NCBI GenBank assembly: GCA_019636445.1
Contig: JAHBXO010000001.1
Span: 248,001-312,000 of the forward strand
Reading direction: 5' to 3'
Source: Gemmataceae bacterium
Lineage (GTDB): Bacteria > Planctomycetota > Planctomycetia > Gemmatales > Gemmataceae
Length of the DNA: 64,000 nt
The position numbers and the translations under genes were made by a program. Shown here piece after piece: positions 35,238 to 44,219 of the stretch. Within the stretch, counting starts at the first letter, position 1, and each line of letters begins with the position of its first letter. The notes under the pieces are model-generated. The model saw only the letters and a list, made by a program, of their open reading frames with translations, had not been told where the DNA came from and made no database searches.

Positions 35238-35945
35238 TCACGGCCGTGCCGGCGGCACGACGACGGGCACGATGCCGAACTCCGGCGCGGCGGGCGCCTT
35301 CAACTGCTCCGCGAATTCGAATGGATCGGGCAGCACCAGGCGCAGGAACGGGGCGGCGATCGTCGGCGCGGTGAGCAGCGTGTTCACGATGCGCGCGGTC
35401 GACAGGTCGGCTGTGGGATCATCGGCGGGGATGCGGTCGGGTTGCGGGAAGCCGAGGCGGGGCGTGTCGGCGGCGGTGGGCTGCGGGCGCGGCGGGGCTT
35501 TCACCGTCGGCGCTTCCGGCAGCTTCGCTCCGCGCCAATCGAGTTCGGCGCCGTTGCCCAACCCCAGGGGAACGCCCTCGTTCGGCGGCGACGGCAGCGC
35601 GGTCTTGCGGTTCGCCGGCGGCAACGGCACGGCGGCCGGCGGAAGCTTCGCCAGCGGCAGTTCCCCGCGCGCGATCTCCGAGTCGCGGCCCTTCGGCCCC
35701 GTCGCTTTCGCGTCGGGGAGCGGTACCGTCTTCGACGCGAGCGCCTTCGCCACGGCCGGTTCCACCGTGGCCGGCGTCACCGCGACCGATGCGGGCGTCG
35801 GTTTGGATTCCGGCTTCGGCTCCGCCTTCGGTTCGGGATTCGCCACCCGATCGACTGTGACCACCACTTCGGGCGGCGCGGGTGGCGGCGCGGCCGGCGA
35901 GCATGCCGGCAGACCGAGTACGAGCAGCAGGAAGAAGCGCTTCAT
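35238..35945 (-). CDS. Proline-rich lipoprotein, hypothetical
   Basis: A 235-residue lipoprotein with a short signal and lipobox LPAC (Cys at residue 15). The following 150 residues are Pro/Ala/Lys-rich and probably extended (PEPKAEPKPESKPTPAS). A more structured C-terminal segment contains TARIVNTLLTAPTIAAPFLR and PDPFEFAEQLK. Its start overlaps the stop of the upstream YdjY-like gene (ATGA), so the two form an operon. No function is evident. Confidence 0.75.
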   Translation of the reverse strand: MKRFFLLLVLGLPACSPAAPPPAPPEVVVTVDRVANPEPKAEPKPESKPTPASVAVTPATVEPAVAKALASKTVPLPDAKATGPKGRDSEIARGELPLAKLPPAAVPLPPANRKTALPSPPNEGVPLGLGNGAELDWRGAKLPEAPTVKAPPRPQPTAADTPRLGFPQPDRIPADDPTADLSTARIVNTLLTAPTIAAPFLRLVLPDPFEFAEQLKAPAAPEFGIVPVVVPPARP

Positions 35946-36610
35946 TTCGCGGCCTCGATGACGAGCTTCACGGCCGTGCCTTCCTTCGGCAGCGCGTCCT
36001 TGTTCGTCTCGAGTTTCAAGTATTTCTCTTCCTTCATCGTCAGGCTCGATTGCAGGACCGTCTCGTCCGTCACGGGGAAGATGACGATCAGCGTGCCGCT
36101 CAGGTCCGCGCCGTACTTCTTCTCCGGCTTGTCCGGCGCGACCTGGCTCTCGACGCTGCCGGTGAAGCGGAACTTCACGCTCTTCGGGAACGGCTTCTTC
36201 GTCTTCGGATCGACGAGGAACTTATCGGGCGAGAGTTTCTTGGCGGGGCCGTCGCCGGCGGGCACTTCGATGAAGACGTTCACGTCCGGCCCGGCCGACT
36301 CCGCGTTCTCGCCCTTCGCCGGCTTGCCCGGCTTCAGGCCCACGTCCACCAGCGCCTGGTGCACGTCGCTGGGGTTCGCGTCGATGGTTACCACCGTCTC
36401 GTGCGCCTTCTTCCCCTTCGGGTGCGCCCAGCCGGCGATCAGTTCGATCGGGTAGGTTTCCGCCAGGTGCGCGAGCTTCCGCGGTGCGATGGTTGCGTCG
36501 ATGCGGACCGCTTTCCGTTCCTTGTCGATGGCGATGGCGGCCTTCTTCTCTTCCCCCGCGGCCGAAGCGCAGACGAGAAAGATCACGGCGAGGGAACGAA
36601 CTCGCGGCAT
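35942..36610 (-). CDS. Secreted YdjY-domain-like protein
   Basis: A 222-residue exported protein (signal peptide MPRVRSLAVIFLVCASAAG). The segment IELIAGWAHPKGKKAHETVV, then VHQALVDVGLKPGKP, is the pattern of YdjY-type domains seen in many planctomycete secreted proteins. ATG 36610 gives a proper signal peptide; the longer frame start at 36808 does not. A gacttcggaagtc repeat lies upstream (36688-36700). Co-transcribed with the overlapping lipoprotein gene. Function unknown. Confidence 0.77.
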   Translation of the reverse strand: MPRVRSLAVIFLVCASAAGEEKKAAIAIDKERKAVRIDATIAPRKLAHLAETYPIELIAGWAHPKGKKAHETVVTIDANPSDVHQALVDVGLKPGKPAKGENAESAGPDVNVFIEVPAGDGPAKKLSPDKFLVDPKTKKPFPKSVKFRFTGSVESQVAPDKPEKKYGADLSGTLIVIFPVTDETVLQSSLTMKEEKYLKLETNKDALPKEGTAVKLVIEAAK

Positions 36611-36762
36611 CGCACGCCCTCCGGAATACTTCCTATCAGAGTCCCACTTCCGTCGTCGCGCGTCAACGGTGCGGGGGAAAAACCCCCGGACTTCGGAAGT
36701 CCAAGGCTTGCGTCCGTGGCGCTTCCACGCTATCACTCCGCGTTCTCGAAGGAGACCCATCC

Positions 36763-37689
36763 ATGGTATGCCGGATCTTTGCGCTCGCGCTCGTGCCGGT
36801 CCTTTCATTGGTCCTTCTCGCCGAGACGAAGCCGGAGAACGTCGCGGCCACGGTCAACGGCGAAGCCATCCGTCTCGACGAGGTGGACGCGGCGCTCCGG
36901 CGCGCGCTGCCGGCGGACGCGCCGCTGACGGCGGCGCAGGCGAAGCGGCTGCGCGCGGAGATTCTGGACGAGCTGATCGACGAGAAACTGCTCATTCAAT
37001 TTCTGGCGCGGAGCGGGCCGAAGGTTCCGCCGGCCGACATCGAACGCGCGATGCAGGCGCTGACCGCCAGCCTGCGGAAACAGAAGAAGACGCTCGCGGA
37101 CCACCTGCGCGAAACGGGGCAGACCGAGCAGCAGGTGCGCGAACAGTGGACGCGGGTGCTGCAACTGCAGCGGCTGATCGACGCCCGTGCCACGGAGGCG
37201 GAGCTGCGCAAGTACTTCGCGGATCACAAGGAGGTCTTCGAGAATGCCACCGTGCGCGCGGCGCACATCGTCGTGCGCCTCGGGCCGAACGCCACGCCCG
37301 GCGAGCGCGCCGCGGCGGTGGAGAAGCTCGCACGCCTGCGGAAGGAGATCGTGGCCGGTACGATCGACTTCGCCGCCGCGGCGAAGAAGCATTCCGTCTG
37401 CCCGAGCGCGAAGGACGGCGGCGACCTCGGCGAGATCGCCCGCAAGGATTCGATCGTGGACGAGGCGTTCGCGGCGGCGGCCTTCGCGCTCAAGGTCGGC
37501 GACGTGAGCGAACCGGTCGAGACGGAGATGGGCCTGCATCTGATTCGCGTCTCGGACCGCAAGGCGGGCACGCCGACGACGTTCGAGAAGTCGATCGAGC
37601 GCGTGCGCGACCTGTACGCGGAGGACGTGCGGCGTTCGATGCTGGAAAAACTGAAGAAGGACGCCCGCATTCAAATCTCACTGCCGTGA
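36763..37689 (+). CDS. Peptidyl-prolyl cis-trans isomerase, SurA/parvulin type
   Basis: A 308-residue exported foldase: signal sequence (residues 1-20), SurA-N-like helical chaperone domain starting VAATVNGEAIRLDEVDAALR, then a parvulin domain from about residue 165 (VRAAHIVVRLGPNATPGERA, FAAAAKKHSVCPSAKDGGDL, VGDVSEPVETEMGLHLIRV). It should help fold periplasmic or outer-membrane proteins. It is preceded by GAAGGAG before ATG 36763, is monocistronic, and is convergent with tgt (3-bp gap). Confidence 0.92.
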   Translation: MVCRIFALALVPVLSLVLLAETKPENVAATVNGEAIRLDEVDAALRRALPADAPLTAAQAKRLRAEILDELIDEKLLIQFLARSGPKVPPADIERAMQALTASLRKQKKTLADHLRETGQTEQQVREQWTRVLQLQRLIDARATEAELRKYFADHKEVFENATVRAAHIVVRLGPNATPGERAAAVEKLARLRKEIVAGTIDFAAAAKKHSVCPSAKDGGDLGEIARKDSIVDEAFAAAAFALKVGDVSEPVETEMGLHLIRVSDRKAGTPTTFEKSIERVRDLYAEDVRRSMLEKLKKDARIQISLP

Positions 37690-37692
37690 GCG

Positions 37693-38811
37693 TCATTCGA
37701 TCGACGGGGGCTTCTTCCAGCCGTCGCGTCGCACGGCCACGAATTCCGCGAATCGCGATTCGACGATCGCCTGCCGCGCCTCGCGCATCAGCCGCAGGTA
37801 ATAGGCGATGTTGTGCAGGCTCAGCAGGATGGGACCGAGCATCTCGTCGACGCGGAAGAGGTGGTGCAGGTACGCACGGCTGAAGCGCCGACAGCCGTAG
37901 CATTCGCAGTGCGCTTCGAGCGGTGCGGGGTCGCGTTCGTGCTTCGCGTTCCGCAGCTTCACGATACCGGCGTCGGTGAACGCGGTCGCGTTGCGGCCGT
38001 TGCGCGTCGGCATCACGCAGTCGAAGAGGTCGATCCCGGCGGCGACGCCGACGAGCAGGTCTTCCGGCCGGCCGACGCCCATCAGATAGCGCGGCTTCGC
38101 CTCCGGCAGGCACGCGGCGCACTCCGGCAGCGCCGCGTGCATCGCCGCCGGGGCCTCGCCGACGCTGAAGCCGCCGAGCGCGTAGCCCGGGAAATCCATC
38201 GCCGCCAGTTCCTTCGCACACTCCGCCCTCAGAGCGAGGTTCGTGCCCCCCTGCACGATGGCGAACTGAGCCTGATCCTTGCGAGTGTGATGCGCCTTGC
38301 ACCGTTCCGCCCAGCGCAGCGAGCGCGCGACGGCCTTGCGCACGGTCGCCTCCGGCGCGTCCCCCGGCGGGCATTCATCCAGCACCATCGCGATGTCCGA
38401 ACCGAGGTTCTGTTGGATCTCGACCGCCTTCTCCGGCGTGAGGTGCAGCAGCGCGCCGTCGATGTGGCTGCGGAAGGTGGCGCCGGCGTCGGTGATCTTC
38501 GCCTGACTCGCGAGGCTGAAGACCTGGAATCCGCCGCTGTCGGTGAGGATCGGGCCGGGCCAGTCCATGAAGCGATGGAGGCCGCCGAGTTCGGCGATGA
38601 GTTCGTCGCCGGGGCGCAGGGCGAGGTGGTAGGTGTTGCCGAGGATGATCTGCGATCCGACGTCCGCGAGCATCGCGGGGGTGAGGCCCTTGACGGTGGC
38701 GCGCGTGCCGACGGGCATGAAGGTCGGCGTTTCGACGACACCGTGCGGCGTGGTCATGCGGCCGGCGCGCGCGGCACCGTGGCGATGTTCGAGGGCGAAG
38801 GTGAGGGACAT
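37693..38811 (-). CDS. tgt: Queuine tRNA-ribosyltransferase
   Basis: A 372-residue tRNA-guanine transglycosylase that exchanges G34 of Asp/Asn/His/Tyr tRNAs for preQ1. It has [33 protein letters not shown], the substrate-site [10 protein letters not shown], the GGFSVGEAP loop, [11 protein letters not shown] and the zinc site C-x-C-x2-C plus His ([10 protein letters not shown] then HLFR). All conserved blocks are present and the length is standard. It is the last gene of a minus-strand run that starts with two E2-like acyltransferases, with 31 bp between. Confidence 0.97.
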   Translation of the reverse strand: MSLTFALEHRHGAARAGRMTTPHGVVETPTFMPVGTRATVKGLTPAMLADVGSQIILGNTYHLALRPGDELIAELGGLHRFMDWPGPILTDSGGFQVFSLASQAKITDAGATFRSHIDGALLHLTPEKAVEIQQNLGSDIAMVLDECPPGDAPEATVRKAVARSLRWAERCKAHHTRKDQAQFAIVQGGTNLALRAECAKELAAMDFPGYALGGFSVGEAPAAMHAALPECAACLPEAKPRYLMGVGRPEDLLVGVAAGIDLFDCVMPTRNGRNATAFTDAGIVKLRNAKHERDPAPLEAHCECYGCRRFSRAYLHHLFRVDEMLGPILLSLHNIAYYLRLMREARQAIVESRFAEFVAVRRDGWKKPPSIE

Positions 38812-38842
38812 GGGACTGTGTTACGGAGACTCGCGTCGCCTG

Positions 38843-39649
38843 CTAGCGTTCCGCGACGACCACGCCGAGGGCGCGGACGCCGGTGCGCGCGGCCGGGGCC
38901 GCGAGCGTGCGCAACTCCGCGTGGATCGTCGTGCGCAGTTCGTGTTCGATCTCGGCGAGGGCGCGGGCGGCGGGCATGCCATCGACGACGCGGTGATCGA
39001 AGTGGAGGCGGACGTCGAGTTCGCCATCCGGGGCGAGGAGGCCGTAGTTGAGGGTGTACGGCACCGGCGCGATGAGGTTGCGGCAGGTGGCGCCGGCGGA
39101 CGCGGTGGTGCTGATGCCGAAGGTGCCGAACTGCCGGACGCGGTGTCTTCCGGCGACCTTGAGGGCATACCACCAGGCGAGGCGGCGGAGCGGCCGCGGC
39201 ACGCGCATGAAATTCAGGAGACGGCGGAAATCGCGGACCTCCTCGACGGGCGTGTCGCGCCAGTGGACGAGGGCGGCCTGGAGCTTGTCGAGCGTCTGGC
39301 CTTCGGGTCGGAAGAACTGGCCGAAGAAGACGGCGGATTCGCCGCCATACTCGCGTTCGACGGCGATGGAGGCGATGGAGCCTTCGGTTTCGTAGAAATG
39401 CGGCCAGGGGTGCGGCATGTAGGCGCGGCGGAGTTCGGGCCGGCGGGCCGCAACCAGCGCGAACGCCTTGGCGAAGAGCGCGACCCAGGAGGGCGGATCG
39501 GGCAGTCCGTTGCGGGCGGCGACCACGTCGGCGAGCGCCATGCGGCGTTCGATGGTAATGATCGGCATGCCGTGGCAACTGGCCATCAGCTCGGCGATCA
39601 TCCGCCGATTGACCGAGAGCGACTGCCAATGTCCGGGCACGCGAGCCAT
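38843..39649 (-). CDS. Stand-alone 2-oxoacid dehydrogenase-type acyltransferase domain (1)
   Basis: A 268-residue protein homologous to the catalytic domain of E2 (dihydrolipoamide acyltransferase) proteins. It has the trimer-core pattern ending FGTFGISTTASAGATCRN and the active-site HxxxDG block HFDHRVVDGMPAARAL. It lacks the lipoyl and E3-binding domains. The N-terminal region reads WVALFAKAFALVAARRPELR. ATG 39649 is preferred. It lies 22 bp downstream of a clear paralogue at 39672-40445. The acyl donor and acceptor are unknown. Confidence 0.82.
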   Translation of the reverse strand: MARVPGHWQSLSVNRRMIAELMASCHGMPIITIERRMALADVVAARNGLPDPPSWVALFAKAFALVAARRPELRRAYMPHPWPHFYETEGSIASIAVEREYGGESAVFFGQFFRPEGQTLDKLQAALVHWRDTPVEEVRDFRRLLNFMRVPRPLRRLAWWYALKVAGRHRVRQFGTFGISTTASAGATCRNLIAPVPYTLNYGLLAPDGELDVRLHFDHRVVDGMPAARALAEIEHELRTTIHAELRTLAAPAARTGVRALGVVVAER

Positions 39650-39671
39650 GATGCGTCCTGAAGCGTCCGAG

Positions 39672-40445
39672 TCAATTCCCTTTTGAATCGCAGAGTTCCG
39701 CGAGGATCTCCGTTCGCAACACGATTTCCAGGTGTTGCAAGGCCTCCGCCGCCGCCATCCCATCATAGACGCGGTGGTCGAAATCGAGCCGCACGTCCAG
39801 CCGGCCCGCCTCGTCGAACGGACCCAAGCTTAATGTATTCGTCACCAGCGAAGCCATGCCAACGGTGACGGCACCGGCCGGCGCGATCGAACTGATGCCG
39901 AACGTGCCGAAATTCTGCGCCCGAAGGCGGCCCGACTGGTACAGGGCATGCCGCCAGAGCGCCCGGCGGACCAGCCGCGGCAGCTTCGTGATCCGGATCG
40001 TGCGCAAGAGCGCCGGCACCTCGTCGATCGGCTTCGTCCTGAAGTCGTTCAGCTCCCGCGCCAGTTGCGCCAGGGGTGTCTCGTGCGGGTTGCGAAAGAC
40101 CGCGAACATCACCATCCGTTCGCCGTCGTACTCCCGTTCGATCGCGATGGACGCCACGCTTTCGTTGCACTCGAACAGGTGGGGCCAGGGGAATCCGAGG
40201 TAGGATCGCCTCAGCTCCGGCCGTTCGACCGCCACCCGCGCGAACGCCTTGGCGAACAGGAGCGTCCAGTTCGGAGCGGGGGCCGCAGCTTTCCGCGCCG
40301 CCAGCACCGCGCCGAGGTCCATGCGCCGCGCGATCCCGACGAGGGGCATCTTCGCGGCGAAATGGATGAAATCCGCCAGGAACCGCCGCGGCACCGAGAG
40401 CGGGAGCGTTCGACCCGAGCAGAAGAACGGCGGCGGAAACAGCAT
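39672..40445 (-). CDS. Stand-alone 2-oxoacid dehydrogenase-type acyltransferase domain (2)
   Basis: A 257-residue paralogue of the next gene. It shares LLFAKAFARVAVERPELRRS, the FxxPWPHLFE-x-SVASIAIEREYDGE motif, FGTFGISSIAPAGAV and the catalytic DFDHRVYDGM. It has no lipoyl or peripheral-subunit-binding domain and no E1/E3 genes nearby, so it is not an ordinary pyruvate-dehydrogenase subunit. Tandem duplication followed by divergence is evident. The upstream 160 bp is shared with the divergent HAD phosphatase gene. Confidence 0.82.
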   Translation of the reverse strand: MLFPPPFFCSGRTLPLSVPRRFLADFIHFAAKMPLVGIARRMDLGAVLAARKAAAPAPNWTLLFAKAFARVAVERPELRRSYLGFPWPHLFECNESVASIAIEREYDGERMVMFAVFRNPHETPLAQLARELNDFRTKPIDEVPALLRTIRITKLPRLVRRALWRHALYQSGRLRAQNFGTFGISSIAPAGAVTVGMASLVTNTLSLGPFDEAGRLDVRLDFDHRVYDGMAAAEALQHLEIVLRTEILAELCDSKGN

Positions 40446-40604
40446 CGCGACGATCCGGTTGTACCGCCACTATCGCCGCGCGGAAGGAATGGCACAACCC
40501 GAATCGTTTCGCGGACCGTCAAAGTGCCCGCCCGCCTGTGCGGGTTGTAGGGGGTGCGGGCGAACCGTTCGCATCTTCGATCCCGCGTCGCTATCACAAT
40601 CTCC

Positions 40605-41273
40605 ATGCCTACGCTCTTCTTCGACATCGACGGCACGCTGATCCGCACGGGCGGCGCCGGCAAGGCGGCCATGGAAGCGGCGCTGCGGACCGCCTTCGGA
40701 GTCTCGGAAATCCGCGACACGATCTCCTACAGCGGGCGCACCGATCCGGACATCGGCCGCGACCTGCTGCGAGTGCACGACCTCGACCCGACGCCGGCGA
40801 ACTATGAACGGCTCCGCGACGCCTACCTGCGGCATCTGGGGCCGTGCATGAATGCCATCCGCGGGCATGTGCTCCCCGGTATTGCGGAGTTGCTGGATCG
40901 GCTGCGGTCGGCGAATCGGCGGGTCGGGCTGCTCACCGGCAACATCGAAGCCGGCGCCCGCGTGAAGCTCGATCACTTCGGGCTTTGGAACCACTTTTCC
41001 TTCGGCGGCTTCGGCGACGGCTGCCACGACCGCGACGATGTGGCCCGCACCGCGCTCGCGGCGGCCCGCGCCGTCCACGGCGAACCGTTGAACGACCTTT
41101 GGGTGATCGGCGACACGCCCAACGACGTGAAGTGCGCCCGCGCCATCGGGGCGAAGTGCGTCGCCGTGGCCACGGGTTGGCACTCGACCGCGGAACTGGC
41201 GGCCGCCAACGCCGACCTCGTGCTGGACGATCTCTCCCAGTTCGGACGACTTCCCACCAACTGGTTCGAATAG
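40605..41273 (+). CDS. HAD family hydrolase (phosphoglycolate phosphatase-like)
   Basis: A 222-residue HAD-superfamily phosphatase with C1-type cap. Nucleophile and acid are D7 and D9 (FFDIDGTLI), motif II is LLTGN, and motif IV is the WVIGDTPNDVKCAR block. This matches Gph/PpaX-like enzymes, which remove phosphate from small metabolites such as 2-phosphoglycolate. ATG 40605 gives the normal start one residue before the first strand. It is followed 9 bp later by the papain-like hypothetical, probably in one transcript. Confidence 0.9.
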   Translation: MPTLFFDIDGTLIRTGGAGKAAMEAALRTAFGVSEIRDTISYSGRTDPDIGRDLLRVHDLDPTPANYERLRDAYLRHLGPCMNAIRGHVLPGIAELLDRLRSANRRVGLLTGNIEAGARVKLDHFGLWNHFSFGGFGDGCHDRDDVARTALAAARAVHGEPLNDLWVIGDTPNDVKCARAIGAKCVAVATGWHSTAELAAANADLVLDDLSQFGRLPTNWFE

Positions 41274-41282
41274 GAGGCCGAT

Positions 41283-41975
41283 ATGCGCCGGGTCTTCGTT
41301 CCCGAGTTCGCACCGTCCCGCCACGGCTTTCCGTTCCCCAACACCTATCCCCCCGGCGCGCCGGTTGTCGAACTGCCCACGCCCTTCGGCACCATCCCCC
41401 TCGGCGACGCCGGCGGCGGCCTCTGCGGCGGCATGGCCTTCGCCGCCCTCGATCTCTTCACCTTCCACCAGCCGCCGCCCCCCGCGCCCACGCCGCCCGT
41501 CTTCCGCTACCTCTGCCGTCGGCTCCTCGACAGCTTCAACCTCCCCGGCGGCGTCCTCAAGTACTTCGACTGGCAGCGCCGCCCACTCGAAACCCGCGGC
41601 TTCGCCGGCGTCGCCTTCCAGGACGGCCTCTCGAAACTCACCATCGAAGACGAATGGCCCCAGATCCGACAGCTCCTCGACGCCGAGCAGCCCGCCCCGC
41701 TCGGCCTCGTGAAGGCGCATTCCTTCAACCCGTCCGACCTCGGCAAGAATCACCAGGTGCTGGCCTATGGCTATTCGCTCGACGAAGCTGCCGGCGATCT
41801 GACCCTCTGGATCTACGACCCCAACTATCCCGGCGATGACGAACTGGCGATCACAATCAACCTGCTCGATCCCCACAACGGCCACGACATCGCCCACTCG
41901 CACGAGGGCGTGTCGATTCGCGGTTTCTTTCTGACGGAATACCGCGCTCCGAACGAGCCGCCGACGTTCGACTGA
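41283..41975 (+). CDS. Hypothetical protein with papain-like C-H-D/N arrangement
   Basis: A 230-residue cytosolic protein without signal peptide. The ordered motifs GGGLCGGMAFAALDLF (C48), GKNHQVLAYGYSLDE (H157) and LWIYDPNYPGDD (D179/N181) match the Cys-His-Asp/Asn order and spacing of papain-like and C39-like cysteine hydrolases. This is my reading of the sequence, not an assigned family. It lies 9 bp after the HAD gene with an AGGAGG SD. It may cleave peptides or amides, or be a transglutaminase-like enzyme. Similar proteins recur in soil bacteria as unnamed hypotheticals. Confidence 0.7.
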   Translation: MRRVFVPEFAPSRHGFPFPNTYPPGAPVVELPTPFGTIPLGDAGGGLCGGMAFAALDLFTFHQPPPPAPTPPVFRYLCRRLLDSFNLPGGVLKYFDWQRRPLETRGFAGVAFQDGLSKLTIEDEWPQIRQLLDAEQPAPLGLVKAHSFNPSDLGKNHQVLAYGYSLDEAAGDLTLWIYDPNYPGDDELAITINLLDPHNGHDIAHSHEGVSIRGFFLTEYRAPNEPPTFD

Positions 41976-41988
41976 ATGCGTTTGTCGG

Positions 41989-43506
41989 TCACTTCAAGAC
42001 GGTGAACATCACGGTCGCGGGCTGCCCGTTCGGGCCGCTTTTCGCGACGGGGAAGGTCCGCACCGCTTCCGGCGGAACGTAGTGCGGCCACGCGAGGTTC
42101 CAGTATCGCTGGATCCAGCTCCACGGCACTTCCGGCCGGCCGTGGGAAATCACCGGGTTCCAGGCGATCACGATCGGCCCGCCCGTCGGCGGCAGGTCGT
42201 GGAGGTTGCCGTAGCAGCTGAGCACCCGCGCACCCGGGATCGCGAGCTTCAGATTCCCGCCGACCTCCCGTTGCTTGACCAGGATCAACGGCGTGTCGCC
42301 GGCCTCGGCGACGATCGCGTTCGCGAGATCGGAGAAATCGAGTCGCAAGGGGTATTGGCCGCTGGTACGGTCCGCGAACGCGGCGACCTGCACCGTGCGA
42401 ACGATCAGGTAGGCGACGGCGAGCGCGGCGAGCAGTAGCCCGTAACGGCGCCGGGCGCGTTCGTCCACCGCGTCGGGATCGAGCCGGGCGAACAGCCAGA
42501 GCGGCAGCACGAGCGTGAACGGCATCAGCCACCGTTCGTGGAAGCGATCCCACCCGGCGGCGAGCACCATCGCGAACATCAGCGCGAGGGCGATCGCGAG
42601 GAAGCGGCCCAACAGGCGGACCGCGACGTCGTCGTCGGTCGCGATACGACGCCGTGCGGCGCGAAACGTCACCAGCACGACCAGCGCGAGCGGGCCGGCG
42701 GCGAGCAGCGAGTTCGTCGCCACTTCGCGCACGCCGATCGCGGAGCGGGCGAGCCGGCCGATCTCGACGGCGCGGGTGTGCGTCACCTTGAGCAGGAGTT
42801 CGTCCCGCAGGATCGCGCGGTGTTCGTAGAGCCAGAGGGCGTGCGGGGCGACGAGCAGGGCGAAGGTGGCGACGGTGAGGGCGAGCCGGGGATCGAGGAG
42901 CCGCCGTCGCGCCGGGGCGAGGGTGGCGGCCGCGGCGGCGAGCGCGAACGCGAAGAGTGCGAAGTTGTACTTGGAAAGCGCGCCGGCGGCGCAGGCGGCA
43001 CCCAGGAATGCATAGTCGCGCGTACGCCCGTCGCGGACGATGCGGAGGACGAAGTACACGCTCGCGATGCCGGCGAGGAAGACGAGGATCGAGTGCGTGA
43101 GGTAGGTGAGGGCGTGCCAGGCGAGCGAGGGAACGAGCAGCGTGGAGGCGGCCGCCAGCGTGGCGAGGCGGCGGTCGGGGATGGCAAGGCGCGCGACGGC
43201 GAGCAGGAACGCCGCCGTGAGAGCCAGGATCGCCGTGCGGACGACGGTGAGCGCGGCCACGCCGGTGCCCAACAGCTCGAACGCGGCTGCGCAGAGCCAG
43301 CTATAGAGCGGCGGTTGCTCGCTGTAGCCCCAGGCGAGTTGCTGACTGAAGATGATCAGGTCGGATTCGTCCGGCTCCACGCTGCCCGCGTAGAGCAAGC
43401 GCAGACCGGCGAACGCGACGAGCAACACCCCGACGGGCAGGGCGAAGCCGGTCGCCGCGGTGCGCGGCGCGGGCCAACGGATCGACGGACGCCGGAGCAG
43501 GAGCAT
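41989..43506 (-). CDS. Glycosyltransferase family 39 (ArnT/PMT-like) membrane protein
   Basis: A 505-residue GT-C protein with about ten to twelve hydrophobic helices. After the first helix comes the acidic catalytic loop GSVEPDESDLIIFSQQLAWG, then SEQPPLYSWL, the EPDE and QPPLY signatures of the GT39/PMT_2 family. These enzymes transfer sugars from polyprenyl-phosphate donors on the outer face of the membrane. ATG 43506 is selected; the longer frame runs into leuD. It is 56 bp from leuD on the same strand. Target unknown. Confidence 0.88.
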   Translation of the reverse strand: MLLLRRPSIRWPAPRTAATGFALPVGVLLVAFAGLRLLYAGSVEPDESDLIIFSQQLAWGYSEQPPLYSWLCAAAFELLGTGVAALTVVRTAILALTAAFLLAVARLAIPDRRLATLAAASTLLVPSLAWHALTYLTHSILVFLAGIASVYFVLRIVRDGRTRDYAFLGAACAAGALSKYNFALFAFALAAAAATLAPARRRLLDPRLALTVATFALLVAPHALWLYEHRAILRDELLLKVTHTRAVEIGRLARSAIGVREVATNSLLAAGPLALVVLVTFRAARRRIATDDDVAVRLLGRFLAIALALMFAMVLAAGWDRFHERWLMPFTLVLPLWLFARLDPDAVDERARRRYGLLLAALAVAYLIVRTVQVAAFADRTSGQYPLRLDFSDLANAIVAEAGDTPLILVKQREVGGNLKLAIPGARVLSCYGNLHDLPPTGGPIVIAWNPVISHGRPEVPWSWIQRYWNLAWPHYVPPEAVRTFPVAKSGPNGQPATVMFTVLK

Positions 43507-43562
43507 CCGCGCGAAATAGTCGATTCGCGCGGACGGGACAAGATCGGTTTGGACCGGACCGC

Positions 43563-44129
43563 TTACGCCTTCAGCATGCCGACCTGCTTGGCATAGGCGA
43601 AGACGCCGCCGGCCTCGATGATCGGCGCGACTTCTCCCAACCCGTTCAATTTCCAGGTTTCGCCCGTTGTCGTATTCGTCAGCTCGCTCTTGACGAGATC
43701 GACGCGCAGCTTGTCGCCGGTGCAGATGGTGTCGATCAGGCGGGTCGGCGTTTCGACCGGTACGAGGTACGCACCATTGACGCAGTTCCGATAAAAGATG
43801 CGGGCGTAGAATTCGGCGACGACGCACTGGATGCCGGCGGCCGCCAACGCGATCGGCGCGTGCTCGCGGCTGGAACCGCAGCCGAAGTTCTTCCCGCCGA
43901 TCACGATCTTGTACGGCGAGACGAATTCGTCGTCGGGTCCGTGGAACGGCGTGTGCCCTTTCGGCAGACCACGGCCTTCCTTCGGCACGCCGGCGAGGGC
44001 GAACTTGCCGAACATCTTGTATTCGGCCGGAATCGCGGGGTTGTAGGTCAGGTACTCGGCGGGGATGATCTGGTCGGTGTCGATGTTGTCGCCAAGAACG
44101 TAGGCCGCGCCTTCAATGATCGTTTGCAT
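43563..44129 (-). CDS. leuD: 3-isopropylmalate dehydratase small subunit
   Basis: A 188-residue aconitase-swivel-domain protein that, with LeuC, isomerises 2- to 3-isopropylmalate in leucine synthesis. It has the N-terminal VLGDNIDTDQIIPAEYL, the substrate-binding GGKNFGCGSSREHAPIAL and the helix ending ARIFYRNCVNGAYLVPV. Length and motifs are those of the shorter bacterial/archaeal LeuD type. leuC is not in the window. It is divergent from coaD with about 90 bp between starts. Confidence 0.95.
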   Translation of the reverse strand: MQTIIEGAAYVLGDNIDTDQIIPAEYLTYNPAIPAEYKMFGKFALAGVPKEGRGLPKGHTPFHGPDDEFVSPYKIVIGGKNFGCGSSREHAPIALAAAGIQCVVAEFYARIFYRNCVNGAYLVPVETPTRLIDTICTGDKLRVDLVKSELTNTTTGETWKLNGLGEVAPIIEAGGVFAYAKQVGMLKA

Positions 44130-44219
44130 GAGTCTCGCTCGCATTCGGACGGGACCGGCCGACGCCGGTTCGGTAAGTTATATCGGATCGATCCGGACTT
44201 TTCCGCGCGAGACCCCACC

